A stretch of 64,000 bases of DNA from Ettlia oleoabundans (Eukaryota; Chlorophyta; Chlorophyceae; Chlamydomonadales): positions 1 through 64,000 of the forward strand of contig JAAMXP010002370.1 of NCBI GenBank assembly GCA_019693395.1, read 5' to 3'. This document shows, piece by piece, positions 23,372-36,077 of the stretch. The notes beneath the pieces were generated by a model. It saw only the letters and a list, made by a program, of their open reading frames with translations, did not search any database and had not been told where the DNA came from. Position numbers and translations under genes: made by a program. Positions within the stretch are counted from its first letter, which is position 1. The number at the start of each line of letters is the position of its first letter.

Positions 23372-24807
23372 GTAGGTTCGTGACCGGACCCGGAAGCCTA
23401 AGAAAAATTCACACACTCTCGGGGCACCTTTCCGTGCAGTGCCACACCAGCCTCCCACCATTGCTGCAAATAATTCCATCCACCTACCCACGCGTGTTTT
23501 GTGGCGGCCAGGAAGGCCGGCACCGCCCATAGCACAACAGCCCTTTCCCCTTAAGTAGGGAACCCACGCATTTTGCTTGCACAGCCTACCGCTCCCTTCA
23601 CGTCCAGCTTGCCTGGCGGGCAGCATTGTCCTGCTGGGGTCTTGTTAGGATGACCACATATGCGTACGTGCGCTTTTGGTGCGCCCCACAGCTGCATGGC
23701 CCTGTCCTGCAATGCCTGCACACCCAGCCTCGTTTCCCACAAGGGTTGCATGCGCTGCCAAATCCTTTGCGTAACCGTGGGGAGTTTTCCACCTATTTGT
23801 GGGGCCTTCAACAACCAAGCCTACCTGTGTGCCCCCTTTGTCGCACCTCAAAACACCCACGACCGTTTGATGGCTGGAGCTGTCTCAACACCACATTCAA
23901 TACTGACGGGCACATCTTGTGCCTGACCCGCCTCCGCCCCTTGGCCATGCGGCTAACGAGAAACGATTCCCTCCTAGTGACTGCCCAAACCCCCGTTGCC
24001 ATTGCTGCCCGATACCTGAATGACAGCAATGGTAGGCCGCTCCATGTGAGCTGCGCCCTTGTCTGTCCCTGTTTACCTCCCTTCATTCCGCCCTCTTGCT
24101 CCTGTGGCCCATCCCCCTTCTTACCCGCCTAAATGGAGTGATGTCTGCCCCTGTCGCTCCCTCTGTATCACGCCTCGCCCGCTATGTATCTCTGTTGCTA
24201 CCGCGCTCCTGCCAATTTTGTCCCCGTATGCCACACACTCCTGTCGAACCCTGTGAGCCCCACCACCCCATCCCTCCTGTTTCCCTCAGCACTCCTCCAA
24301 GCCTCCAAGCCCATTCATTTGCCCATGCCTTGCTCTACACCTCGTGACCCCCTTCAGCAGGCCTCTGTTGCACCACAATAGCAGCATGGCTGGGCGTTGG
24401 CGCCGTTTATGTTACACCGTCCTTTCCTGCCTCGCAGGCAGGGGCCAAGGTGCCCACCAGGTGCCAAACAGCGCATTGTTGCGTTCTGCCTGCACCAGGG
24501 CCAAGACATGCCTGCAACCCCCCACCTGTACTGCGTTTTGTCGTACCTTGAGCTGGACTGTACCGCCCAAGGGCCAGAGTCTACTCCCTTTCCGTTTTCT
24601 TCTGTTCTTTGACAGATACACCGTGCTGTCGACATCACTTAGAACCGTACAAACTTCAGTGCAAAGTGACGCTGTAGCTGTAACAAATGGTACTGTTCAT
24701 GTGAATGAGCTGCCACAACAGTGTGAAGCAACTTTCAAGGACATGGTCACTATTTGCTGCTAATGGTGCTGCAAGACACCCAAGACCTCTGGTCACATCT
24801 CCTTCAG
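23372..24807. other. Ambiguous region between Gln-rich gene and CBL
   Basis: Pyrimidine-rich sequence with several open but motif-free stretches (e.g. 23626-24132 plus). It could be a long intron plus terminal exon of the Gln-rich gene, or its 3' UTR. TGTAA at 24679-24683 (plus) and TTACA near 24413 (minus signal) suggest the two convergent transcripts end here. Confidence 0.35.
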
Positions 24808-27800
24808 CTAACTAGCAGCGGTTGCGGGCGTGGCTTGTGGTTCGGCCGGTGCAGCTGTTGTTCGACCAGCGGCTGCTATGTGGAAGGCCTGGTCAAGATC
24901 CGCAATGAGATCCTCCACGTCCTCAATCCCCACTGCAACACACACCATGCTCAGCATGTGCTCAACAGCGGGCAATTCTTTGGACCCAGAGATCTGGCAT
25001 CCGAATTGCAACCCAAACAAGCATCACATGCAAGAAGAGCGCAGAGCAGTGGTAAGATGTGGCCAAAGCGGGCGAAGGTGGCTGTGCTTGTGTGGGCGGG
25101 GCACCAAATGCGCCGCGAGTCCCCCTACCTGATATCCTGACCAGGTCGTCTGGCAGCCCCCTCTGCGCCCGCACCTCGGCTGGGATGCTGGCGTGGCTCA
25201 TGAAGCAAGGCATGCTGCAGGCGGGCAGGGCGGAGAAGAAGGGGGTCACGGCATGGGTAAGTGCGCTAGGGACTAACACGACAAGTTGAACGCGGGGGAA
25301 GAGCAAGATGCATGATGTGTGTGTGGCTGCCCCTTCAGACCTTCCCTGTGTCCTGCCCTGGATTTGGCGCATGCACAACCCGGGCCCCACACCCTTGCTA
25401 CCGCCGCTGTTTCCCGCTCTGCCCTGTGAACGCGCCTGATGAGCGACCGCACGTTGCCAAAGCTGACTGTGATTTTGAACAGCTGGGCGGCCTCGCAAAT
25501 GGCACGAGAGAGCGCTGCATCGCCGGTGACAAAGGAGATGATGCTGCCTGCACTGCCGGCCTGCACCAGGCAGCCAGCCATGGGTTACACGAGACAGCAC
25601 CATCAGGCAGGATGGTGGAAGGGCCCTTTAACTGGCAACAGCAAACCACTGGGGCTGGCCAGTGCCACCGCCACTCCCTGCCCGGCGGAGCTGGTGCCGC
25701 CCTCAGTGACATTTGGCAGCGGCAGTGCTGGAAGCAGGCAGAAGCAGGTGCCACATCAGCACTACCAGGTGGCACTGCAGTACCGCCTCGCACCTGTCGG
25801 TCGTGCACCTCCTTGCCCGGGTGGCCAGTCAGCCCTGGGTAGTTCAACCTGCGCACTGCGGGGTGTGCCGCCAGCCACTCTGCCAGGCGCTGCGCATTGG
25901 CCACCTGCAGCGCCGGAGGAAAAGAGATGCCAGAAAGCAGGGCAGTGGAGGGGTGTTTTGGGGCTTGGTGTTTGAAGGCTCACAAACTTACGGCGAAAAA
26001 GTGTGTAGGTGTGAGTTGGAGGAAGTTCCCAATACAAGCGCCCTTCAAAGAACAGCACAGCACAGAGCAACTGGCTGTTCCAGCCAGGCCCGTACTTTGC
26101 TAGGACCAGCTGTGCTGGGGCCAGCCAGGTACCATACAAGGTTATTGATCATAGCAAACCAAGCAATCAAGTGAATGTTTGTGTGTGCGTGTGTGCTGAC
26201 CTGTCGCTCCATGCGCAGCGCCATTGTTTTGACGCCCCGCACCAGCAGCCAGCAGTCAAAGGGACCCAGAGCCGTGCCCTCAGCATTCTGCGCAAGTGGC
26301 CAGCAGGGGAGCAGGAGGGCACATAAGTGGAGCTGGCAAGGTGGTTGACTCACAAGCCATGAACAGCCAAGTGCACAGCCTTGCCTGCACAAAGTAGATG
26401 CGGTCAGCGAGTTCCTTGTCCCTCACAGCCAAGATGCCAGCTGTCACATCCGAATGCCCGCCAATGAACTTGGTGGCTGCAGCAGGCACAGTGGGATTTG
26501 ATAGCCGGGTGCCATAGGGGGCATCCTCTCAAGTGTAACTGGTACTTAAGGCATTGGTTGCAGGTAATTGCATAGCTCCTTTTCTTTACCAGTAAGGGTC
26601 TGCTCAAGGATTTGATGGAAGATGCAGGCAGGAAGGAACGCTCTGCTTGCGCACACACATTCGCCATGGCGGGATGCCCCATACGCGAGTTGCAGGGCCT
26701 CTCTGCCCCCCTCCTTACCGCCATTACTCTCCCAGCACTGTAAAAGTACACGATTCCATAGGCTGCGTCATGCTTGGAAAGTCCCAAAACCAGGCAACCC
26801 ATCCATTCAACCCCGTGGCCCTTGCCTGACGTCATAACGATGTCAGCGCCCAGGTCCAGCGGGCGTTGGTAGAGGCAGGTGAGGATGGAGTTGTCCACAC
26901 ACACAAGTGCACCCGCTGCATGAGCCATCTGCATAAACGGGAAACACAAGGGCGAAGAGCGGGCGCGAATGGGGTGTGTGGCAGGTGCCAGGTTACCTAG
27001 GGATGCAGGGAAGGACGTGACGATGGAGGGAAGCGACCCATGCCGCCCCACCCAATTTTGCCCTGTCAGACCAAAAAGTGACGTGGGGAGGGAGCAATGC
27101 ATCAGACACCCCTATTGTGTTGCTGTTGTCTCAAACACATGATATTGTCGAGACATGGACAGACCTCACAGATGGCGGCAATGTCGCAGATCTGCATCCG
27201 CGGGTTGGTGGGGGACTCCAGCATCACCAGCTTGGTCTTGCCGGGGATGATGGCAGCACGCACGGCGCTGCAGGCGAGGCAGGCAGGGGTGGGCAGTTAA
27301 GTTGTTTACGGAGTTGCGCCGGGGCAGCCTGTTGCAGGCTTGAGACGAGCAGGAGGCTGGCAGCGGGCCCGCTGACAAGCCGGATCTGCTGTAGTTCAGC
27401 CTAAGCGGAGAAGGGCAGGCGCGAGAAGCCAGGCAACAAACCTCAATACAGAACCCTCTAAAGCTCACAAGGTGTAGCGTACTACGACGGAAGGTAAAAT
27501 GTCCATAGACAGTATCCTAAGGACTCACTCCAGGTCAGAGGTGTCAATGTTGCTGACTTGGACCCCCGCGCTGGGCACGACGCGCGACAGCAGGCGACTG
27601 GTACCGCCATACAGGTCATCGCCCGCCACAACATGGTCCCCAGCGCACAGCAGACGCGTCACGGCTGCCAGCGCTGACATGCCGCTGCTGAAGGCAAAGG
27701 CCCGCTCGGCGCCCTGCACCACAGAGGGCCGACAAAATCAAGGCAAGCTGAGGAGGTTGAGGCCAGCTGGTAGCAGCCAAGGCGCAGGCTCAGATAACAC

Positions 27801-28382
27801 GACACTTGTTCTGCCTGGTTCCGCTCATGGGGACAACAAGCCATGCACCTTCCATCATATGCTGTTGAAAGTGTGGACAACAGGACAACAGTGGAGGATT
27901 GCAGTGTGAGCAGATGCTGCGACTACCTCACAGCCCTACCCATCATTGAGTTCAGGTTTGGCTCGCTGCAGCGGCACATCAGAAGATGATTTCCTTGCGT
28001 GGCAAGCATAGCGCTAGGTTACCTCCAGCAGGGCCATCTGCTTCTCCAGCACGGTCCGTGTGGGGTTGCCAGAGCGGCTGTAGTCATACTCTGCGTTCTC
28101 CAACGCACCCGGCTGCTGAAAAGTGGCGGTCTGATAGATAGGCGGCATGCTGGCAGCGTACGGGTCAGGCACTAGGCCCTCCGACTGAACCAGCAGCGTG
28201 CGAGTGCTCAGCGGACGCTTGCCAGGACTGCCTCCGTTGCCATTGCCGTTGCTGCCGGTGGCTGCGGCGGTGGGGGAACGCATGACGCGGCGTGCGGCGG
28301 TGCGGCGGCAGCGCGGAGGCGCAGGGGCGGCGCAGGCGCTGGTGGCGTGGTTGGTGCTGCTGCCGAAAGGCGTGCAGGACAT
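24808..28382 (-). CDS. Cystathionine beta-lyase, chloroplast type
   Basis: PLP enzyme cleaving cystathionine to homocysteine in plastid methionine synthesis. Ten exons (28382-28023, 27713-27529, 27267-27165, 26928-26826, 26476-26385, 26287-26201, 25904-25794, 25560-25436, 25214-25129, 24932-24808) total 1377 nt, giving 458 residues. The first 65 or so residues are Ala/Arg/Ser-rich, as in a transit peptide. Motifs: PIYQTATFQQP, YDYSRSGNPTR, AFAFSSGMSAL, GDDLYGGTSRL, LESPTNPRMQI, the PLP-Lys site SATKFIGGHSDV, FDCWLLVRGVKTMALR and MPCFMSHASIPAEVR; the latter favour beta-lyase over gamma-synthase. Three introns use GC donors (after 26826, 26385 and 25436). A low-complexity Ala/Pro/Thr tail follows the catalytic domain. 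Confidence 0.93.
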
Positions 28383-28625
28383 GCTGAGGTATGCTCGCTA
28401 GGGCAAGGCAGTTGTAACAGCAAGGATGCAGCTGGGCTTGGCTTCGCAAGTGGCGGGGCAAGCAATCGGGGCCGGGAACTGCTTATACAACATTTGATAT
28501 GTGACTGATCGCGGGGCCTCGTCGGTAAAAGCCGCGGGGGGCGGTCACCAGCTGGGCGTCACCGGCGCCCGCCAGCTGGCAGTGCAAATTTCTCTCAATC
28601 GGGGCAAGGACCGGAAGTTAGCTGC
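28383..28625. promoter_or_regulatory. Bidirectional upstream region, CBL / METTL21-like
   Basis: 243 bp between divergent ATGs with no coding signal, GC-rich. It probably holds both promoters. Confidence 0.4.
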
Positions 28626-29537
28626 ATGAGGCGCGAGTTGATTGCAGGGCGTGAGCTAAGCATCGTCGAGGACCACGGGTTGGCAAACGTTTCTGGCGCG
28701 GTGACTTGGGATGCAGCCCTTTGCCTGATTCACTATCTTGATCGCACAGGTACGATGGAGCTCATTCATTCAGGGTCCGCCTGCCAGGGTTATCAATAAA
28801 TCTGAGATGAAACCTTGCCACTGCTCCTGTGATCGTGGCCTGCAGCGTCATTGGTGGCTGACAAGCGCGTGATCGAGCTTGGCAGCGGGACGGGGGCAGT
28901 GGGCTGTGCAGCTGCCGCGCTTGGAGCGAGGACGGTGGTGCTGACAGACCTGCCGCACCAGCTGCCACTGGCAAGCTGCAACATTGAGGTGTGGCTGGCC
29001 TGCAAAACTGGCAGCTGTAGAACCTTAGCTAAACGTATTTGTCAAATAACGACTTGCCATGAACATCTGTGATGGCCACGCATGTTTGCAAGGCTCACAT
29101 GTTGCTCGAGTTTTGTGACCGCACTCCCTCAACCGCACACTGTGCTGGTGCCCCTCCCCACGTAGGGCAACGGCCTCTCCCACATTGCCAGAGCAACACC
29201 GCTGGCCTGGGGCGATCCTGTGGGCCACTTAGAGCCGCCATTCGACATTATCCTGGCATCCGACGTTCTTTATCAAGCAGAGGCGCTGCCGCTCTTCATT
29301 CAAACACTCGCAGCGCTCTCCTCTCCTGCCACTCTCACCGTCCTGTGCAACGAGCACCGCCCTGTGCTGCCCTTTCCCTGGCAGCGCTTTCGTGAGGCTG
29401 GGTTTGAGGTGCGGCAGTTGCCCGCCAGCGAGCAGCACCCAGATTGGAGCAGTGACGACATCCATCTGTTCCACATCAGGCTGGCACGCGGCTTCACCTG
29501 TGCTGGTAGCAGTATCCAGAACAGCTGGAAGCAGTAA
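28626..29537 (+). CDS. METTL21/FAM86-type protein methyltransferase
   Basis: Class I SAM-dependent methyltransferase of the METTL21-like family, whose members mostly methylate Lys side chains of proteins such as chaperones and elongation factors. Three exons (28626-28749, 28846-28988, 29166-29537) give 212 residues. The N-terminal [12 protein letters not shown] matches the family's W-D-A/x helix. Motif I is [20 protein letters not shown], motif II is VVLTDLP, and the post-II block is [16 protein letters not shown], the family's (D/E)xxY-like site. The start ATG at 28626 gives a full-length family N-terminus. The stop lies only 96 bp before the RINT1 ATG on the same strand. The substrate cannot be inferred. 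Confidence 0.85.
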
Positions 29538-29633
29538 GCAGTGAGCAGCCGTGACTCGCTGCAGGCCGGCCCAAGCTACAGCCAATCTTGGAGCTGTTTG
29601 CAGGCAGAACATAAACATTCACGCGTGGCAGGC

Positions 29634-32600
29634 ATGTCTCAATCGCAGCCAGGGTCATCCACCGCATCAGCTGCTGCAGCCAGGCAGGCGCCAGAGGTTG
29701 CTGGCACCGGCGGCAGGCCCTACTACAGCGAGCCAGAAAGCGGCAGCACAGCCCAGTATGCTGATGCTGAAGGTGGGGCCTTTGAAGCGGCGGTGGGCCC
29801 ACAGCACTACAGCAGCGGCGGAGGCTCACACTTGGGCTCAGCAGCAGGGGAACCCGAGCACGCAATGGCACCTGTCCCCAACAATGTAGCGCTGCAGAAT
29901 GGTGAGGCTGCCTTTGCAACGGGCTATGCTGAGCGCACAAAGGACGGCTTGGCGCCGCTCACTGCTACGGATGGCACCGGAACAATGATGACAGCAGAGC
30001 CCGCAGCAGGCAGTGATGCACCAGCGTACAACCCGGCAGAGTATCTGCAGCAGCTGGAGGCTCACCTTGCATCCCTGCAGCAGCAGCGCAGCGAGTTGCA
30101 GCAGCAGCTGGCTGCAGCTGCATCATCTGGCTACCAGGCCATGTCACAGCGGCTTGGTAGTGCTGGTGCAGGTGTTCCACTGCCATCGGAGCCGGCTGCG
30201 CTTGTTAATGAGCTGGCTGTACTGCAGTCTGTGAGGCAGTACCTGCAGTACATCCAAGTGAGGAAGTGCAGCACATCAGCGCCCTTCTGCTTGCGTGCCT
30301 GTCTATCTGCTTGCTGCCTGTGTATCTTTCTGCCCATCTGCGCCCATCTGCGCCCATCTGCGTGAAGTACACCACTTTTCCACATCATCACTGCTCATGA
30401 GCCTGGCTCTGCTGCTAGCTGTCGCACACTCCTGTGCTGGCCCACCTTGCAAAAGCGAGACTTGCAGCATCCCTCTGCCACCTGCTCAATTTCTGCCGTG
30501 TCCCCGGGGTCCCAGGAGCTTCAAGCGCTCGTGCGCCACATCGAGAAATCGGCTCGGTATCTTCAGCAGGAAATGCAGCAGCAGCATCAGGCGGAGGGTG
30601 CCATGTCAGCCGGCGGCCAGCTGGGGGCAGCTTTGTTGCAGTCTTTTTCCGAGACTGTGGACACCTTCAGCACGGCTGTGGGGTACGCAATCGCGGTGAA
30701 GCAGTTGGCAGGTGGGTCCTGGGTATGGAACGTAGCTTGCTGGCATACGCATGATGCAAGCGCTGCATTTCTATAGCGGCACAAGATCAAATGGCTGTGT
30801 GGGTCATGTGGGGAGCGATTTGCCCCAGCCATCCGGGCTAACCAAACACAGCGTACCCTTGTTGTTTCCCAATTTTTGCGACTGTGATCGGCGCTCTTTG
30901 CGCCATGTTAGCTGTGTGTCAGAGCTGTCTGTGTTTGCCGCTGTTGCAGAGCATGGCAAAGTCCCGAGCGAGCGGCTGCGGCAGTACGCCACCGCCCTAC
31001 TGGCACGGGTGGATACATTGCAGGGCAGCCTGCGCAGCCTGCTCAGCTCGGCCATCCAGAAGCAGCTCACAGAAGCCCACTGGCCGCCGCCACTGAGCGT
31101 CAGCGCCGATTCGTATCCTGCAACGGCGGCAGGGGCGGATGGCGGCCGCTCTTGGCGAGGTTTCGTTGCAGGACCGGGTGGCGAGGCAGCTGCACAGGAA
31201 ATGCAGCAGCTGCTGGTTGTGCTGCTGACCCTGCAGCGTGCCAGCCAGCACGAGCAGTTTAGGTGTGCATGCTGCCTTCCTGCTAGGAATCCTGGCATAC
31301 CTTGTATGCTGTGCTTCATTGTGGGGCTTACTTGACTGCTGAACGGCTGGTGTGGGACATTACTGCCAGCGCACTGCAGTTGCTTCCATATCATTGCAAC
31401 AATTTTCAACCTGTTGCACGTCACCTCTGTTTGGATATCCACTTCACCTTGCCTGATGCTTCAGCATGCTCCCTTTTCCCTCTTCAACACACGCTATCAC
31501 TGCAGTACGCTGACTGATGCCAGCCAGGAGGGCCCCCTGCTGTGGGCAGCGGAAGAGCTGGCTGCACCGCTGGCGCAACGCCTGCGACACCATTTCGCAA
31601 GTGAGTGAGACTGCTGCTGCCCAATTCTGTGGCTGCTATTGCTGCGTTTACTGGGACGGAGACACCGCGCTCAAGTGTGTTCCTCTGCGGATTATTCACA
31701 GTCACTAGTGTTGTTCTGAAATTTTGCTGCTTGCAGCACGGGGATGCAGCAACATATGGCCGTAGTAGTCACAGGCACATACCTGGTGCAGCCATGCAGT
31801 GATCTCCTGCTCTGTCGCTCTGCTGCTGTGCAGGTGGTCTGCCCACAGACAGCCCAGACCGACCCGAGTGGCTGTTTGCCACTGCCCTAAAGGCCGCCCA
31901 GCAATGCGCTCCGCTGGTTCAGGAGCTGCAGCCATGTGTCGGTGGGTGGCCCATTGGCTGCCTGCCTACTTGGCTGGCTGACTGACTAACTGGCCTGCTC
32001 GCTTCTTATGTTGGAAGCTTGGCTGCCCACCTATCCAGCTGCTCACAGCCTATGTCAGCCATGTGCCCACAACCCCGCTACAAACTTTCTAAAGTGTACT
32101 GCTAGCTTACAGCTGCGGCTCGGCTGCGGCTCGGTTGTCTTGCTTGCATGCATGCACTTGTCCCCTCCCTGCTTGTTGCGTGTGAGGATGCCACCTGTTG
32201 GACTCCTTTGTCTCTGCAGAAGCGCACGGGCTGCAGGGCTGGTACAGCCTACCCTTGGAGCTGGCTCGTGCAGTGGAGGTGGTGGGCGTTAATGCCATCC
32301 TTGCTGACCACCTGCTCCCCAAGGCAAATGACTTGCGGATGGGGTAGTGCGACTGCTACAGAAGCTGCAATGCCCATACCAATGCCAGCCATATGGCCCT
32401 GCAATCCCTGGTTTAGTATGTGCCTGTTACTATGGGTGGCCATGGCGTTTGTACGTCTACCTGCAGCTAGCTATACCAGCTTGTATCCCAAGCGATTAAT
32501 GTGACTTGAGATAGTGGGAGATGTGTAGCAAGCCGCATCTTGTGTTCATAAGCCTGCACCCTGTTGATGACCCCCAATGCTTACCCCTCTGCCCGGCTGC

Positions 32601-35480
32601 GCACCTCCCGGCTCTGCAGCTAGTAGAGGCTGGGGACCCTGCACTTTGGCTGCACTTAGCTGATGAGACGATGCAGTTTGAGCGCAGGTAGGTGGATGGC
32701 GGGGCTGCACAACACACATGTAGGGGCCGCGTCTGCTTTCGTCAGAACGCCTGCTGGCACTCAGCGTGCTTTTAGCGGCATGTCTGGTGGCTGGTTCACC
32801 CACCACAACAACCCTTGCTGCTTGTGCAATGAGAGGTCTGGCTGCTGCCACTAGTGGCGTTTCCCGTGGTACTGCCTGCAGACAGTTACAATTTGTCCTT
32901 TTCTTTGTGAATGCGCCATGCCCCCCTGCTGNNNNNNNNNNNNNNNNNNNNNNNNNNNNNNNNNNNCCCCCCACACACACACCCCACTTCCACACACTAG
33001 AAATCACAGCGCTTCCCCTCCGCGTTGGTGCAGATTTGCGCCGCTTCGTGGTGCCAGCCTGTCTCTTCCCGCGGAGGAGGAGTTCCTGTCAGCCTCCCAT
33101 TCCAGCTCACCTCTCGAGCTGCTCTTCCAGCGCCCAGAGTGGCAGGAGGGATGGCTGGGCGCTGAAGTATGGGATGCAACACGCCAGCTTGATGCTGCCT
33201 GTGATGCCTACTCAGCCTGGCAGCCTGCGGCAGAGCAGTTGCTGGCAGTGGCGGAACGGGAGGAGGACTTGATGCCTGACACGCCCACGAGCAGGTGAGC
33301 GGCTGGATGGGTGCATGGTCAAGCGGCTTCTAAATTTGGCTGGTTACTGTGGTTGGCACACGTGTGGTTGCGGCCCATCGTTTCTACTGGTAGCCCAGTG
33401 ATATTGCACCGGTTCCGGCGTACCTCCCCTCTGTGCGTTCCCGCAGAGGTGGCGGCGCTGCTTGGCGCCACGAGTTCTGGGCGCCTGTTTGCGCTGAGCA
33501 AGTGGCTTCGCTGGTGGGGGGGCTGGTGCGGCGTGGCGGCTGGGTGCATGAGCAGGAGCACAAGCTGAGGTACATGCAGGCTGTACCGCTAGCAGTGCTC
33601 AAGGCATTTAGGGAGCGCCTCATCGGGCTGTTGCAGCAGGCGGAGCAGTTCAGGTGAGGTCTGCTATGACACTGGCTATTTGGTGTAAGAAAAAGGTTCC
33701 TTGCTCATGTCAAGCTGTTGGGCTGTCTAAATCAGCATCAGCAAGCGCGCAAAATCGTGATTCTGCGTTCTGGCACGCTTAATGTTACAGCTTATAAAAG
33801 CTGCACCCCTCGACAACACTCCCGGTGCTGCTGTTGCTGCTGCCGTGACCGGCCCATCTTGACTATCACAGCCAGCGCTTACCTCCCTCCTGTGCATTTG
33901 TGTCCTTTCCTTGCTGTGCCTTGTTGATATGACTGTGCAGGGGTATGCTTGGTGACACGTGGCTGCCTCGTGTGGGAGCTGCCATCAACGCCGCCCACTA
34001 CATTGAGCACCAGCTGCGGGAGCCGCAAGGCGTGCTGCTGCTTGTTGAGCTACAGGACTCTGCTTCCGCTGCCGCAGCTGTTGCATCCACCGAGTCAGCA
34101 CTAGGGGAAGCAGCTGGAGCGGCTGCTGCATCAGGGGCTAGTGCTGTCGGCAAGGCACAGGGCGGCAGTGGCAAAGGGCGCAGCCTGGTTTCTCTTGTTG
34201 AGCGGGAGGCTGCCGCATTTGCCAGCCTGCGCAAGCAGTGGGCATACAAGCTGGCCAAGCAGGCGGTGGAGCGCTTCACGCAGCTGCTGACGCCCTACAA
34301 GTGAGTGAGTGGGAATTCTTATGGTGGGCCAGCTGCATGGTTAAAGGCAGAGTGTTCATTGGCAATCAAGGAGTGGCTATGCGGCCTCATCCAATCCGAT
34401 TGGGCTCGGCCGCTTGGCCAGGAAGTGACTGACTGCTTTTCCGGTAACTCCTCCATCCGGGCGAGTTGAAAGCCATTATGCTGCTTGAGGCAGTGTGGTG
34501 CCAGTATTGTAAATGCCTGTTCCTATGGCCGCTGTGCAGGCGTGACGCAGCTTCTTTCGCTGCCGGTTATGATGAAAGCGTGTCACCTGAGGAAAACGCC
34601 GCAGCTGTGGCTGCCGCCGGCAGTGCGGCACCCTCCCCTGCAATGCTGCTTGCAGCGGATAGCCTGCAGCAACTGCTGCGTGGCCTGGCGCAGCACTTGG
34701 ATGCTGTCGTCTTCAGGTGAGAAAAGCGATTTGTGCAGGCAAAACAACTTCTTTGGATGCAGTTAGGCTGCTTGTCTCTGTTCATTGACAGGTGCGCGGG
34801 CGTAGTGGGCAGCAGGGTGTTCATTCATGCATCTGTCGTGACGATTCATCCTGAACGAAGTCTTATTCATCTGGGTAACCTCTGGATCTAAAACTGGCTT
34901 GGCCTGGCCCTTGCATTGCACGAGATGCAGGGATGTGTGGCGTAGCGTGGCGCTGGCGGTCAACTACGGGCTGTACAACGAGGTCGCCACCGAGGCGCTC
35001 TTCTCCCCGCTGGTATGTGCAGGAAGAACGTCTAGAGTGTGCCGTGCTGTGTGATGCAGGCTGCTCCTGGCTTCCCTGCTTTGTTTGCACCTGCGTTGGC
35101 TGACTTGACATACTTGGCAATATCTGCCTCTCTGCCTGTTGTGCTTGCTGCAGGGTGCAGCCCAGCTCGACGCCGATCTGGCAGCGATGGCTGCTGTGTT
35201 TGGGGAGTACACCAGCCGCCCTGCCGCGCACTTCAAGGAAAGTAAGGAGGCGTGCCGGCTGCTGATGCTGCCGCTTGATGCAGCGCTCAAGCTGCTGGCG
35301 GCTCTGGGGTCGCAGCCTCGTGCAGCCAAGCAGCTGTTGGCTCCGCATGGAGTCAAGTCCTTGAACGCGGAACAGGCGGCAGTGGTGTTGATGCAGCGAT
35401 TGGATGTGCTGACCAGCCGGACGCGTGGCGGGACGTATGCAAGGCCCGTCAGCAGGGTGGCGGACAGAGTGGAAGTATAG
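29634..35480 (+). CDS. RINT1/MAG2/TIP20 family vesicle-tethering protein
   Basis: Subunit of the Dsl1/NRZ-type tether that captures Golgi-derived COPI vesicles at the ER (MAG2 in Arabidopsis). Thirteen exons (29634-30257, 30516-30711, 30950-31262, 31506-31600, 31834-31941, 32220-32323, 32620-32687, 33058-33294, 33447-33653, 33941-34300, 34540-34716, 34931-35012, 35154-35480) give 965 residues with perfect phase. A disordered N-terminus is followed by a coiled coil (LQQLEAHLASLQQQRSELQQ). Family signatures are PEWLFATALKAAQ, WLHLADETMQFERR, INAAHYIEHQLRE and the conserved C-terminus with GAAQLDADLAAMAAVFGEY. After it come RPAAHFKESKEACRLL and VLMQRLD. Intron 6 has a GC donor (AAG/GCAAAT). Intron 7 contains the 35-N gap. 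The region is GC-rich and low in complexity; residue-level accuracy near the gap is less certain. Confidence 0.88.
30333..30362 (+). repeat. 10-bp unit, three perfect tandem copies
   Basis: CCCATCTGCG occurs three times in a row in RINT1 intron 1. Confidence 0.9.
32932..32966. other. Assembly gap (35 N)
   Basis: A run of N inside RINT1 intron 7, flanked by C-rich and CA-rich sequence. The true length is unknown; exon phases on both sides agree without it. Confidence 0.98.
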
Positions 35481-36077
35481 TTCTTCCTTATACAATGTAC
35501 AGTTCTTCTAACTGATGTACCTGTTGTGCATGTGACACCGCTGTTAGCCAATGCGGTAGCAGATTGAGGGGCTAAGGAAGACGAGGACAGGGAAGGAGCA
35601 GACCACTAGCCCCATTGTGCGACGACAAGCTGCGACAGCTGAGCGAGCAGTACAGGGTGACTTGGCAGGTCAGCGAAGAACACGGTATGTGGTGCCCTGG
35701 GCCCAAGCTTCACGTGTGCAAGGCATGGAACCCTTGGCTTGGCACTTGAAAGTTTGGTTGAGTTACCGGCAGCGAAACCATGAAACCCAGCACCGATCGG
35801 GTTGAAGCCGGCAGGCGCAAGGTGCGGCAAAACGGTCTGCAGCCTGGACATGGCTAACGCGGTTCTTATTTCTGTGTGCGTCCACCAAGGATTTGGCGCT
35901 AACCTGATTTGCAGCCACACTCGTTGGCAGCGCCCTGAAGTGCCTGCCTAGACTGATCACCAGCCGATCGTGCCGGTGGACGGCGTAGCACCACTCCGCC
36001 ACGCCATCCGTGTCACCAGGCTGGTGCCGCCTCCGCTGCCCTTGCTGCTCCAATTCGCTCCTTGCCGCCTTCTGCAG
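35481..36077. other. Region between RINT1 and golgin-84, with unlocated first exon(s)
   Basis: 597 bp. It must hold the RINT1 3' UTR and the promoter plus N-terminal exon of the golgin. An ATG at about 35856 opens a short frame (MANAVLIS) but does not splice convincingly, so I leave it unassigned. Confidence 0.35.

Noticed and set aside
33311..33568. Alternative frame for RINT1 exon 9 (EVAALLGATSSG...)
   Set aside because: The phase 2 donor at 33294 requires the other frame, which also matches the family (HEFWAPVCAEQ and on to LKAFRERL).
35970..36077. Golgin start at 35970
   Set aside because: The codon is GTG, the sequence is Pro/Leu-rich without heptads, and a good TTCTGCAG acceptor lies at 36077.
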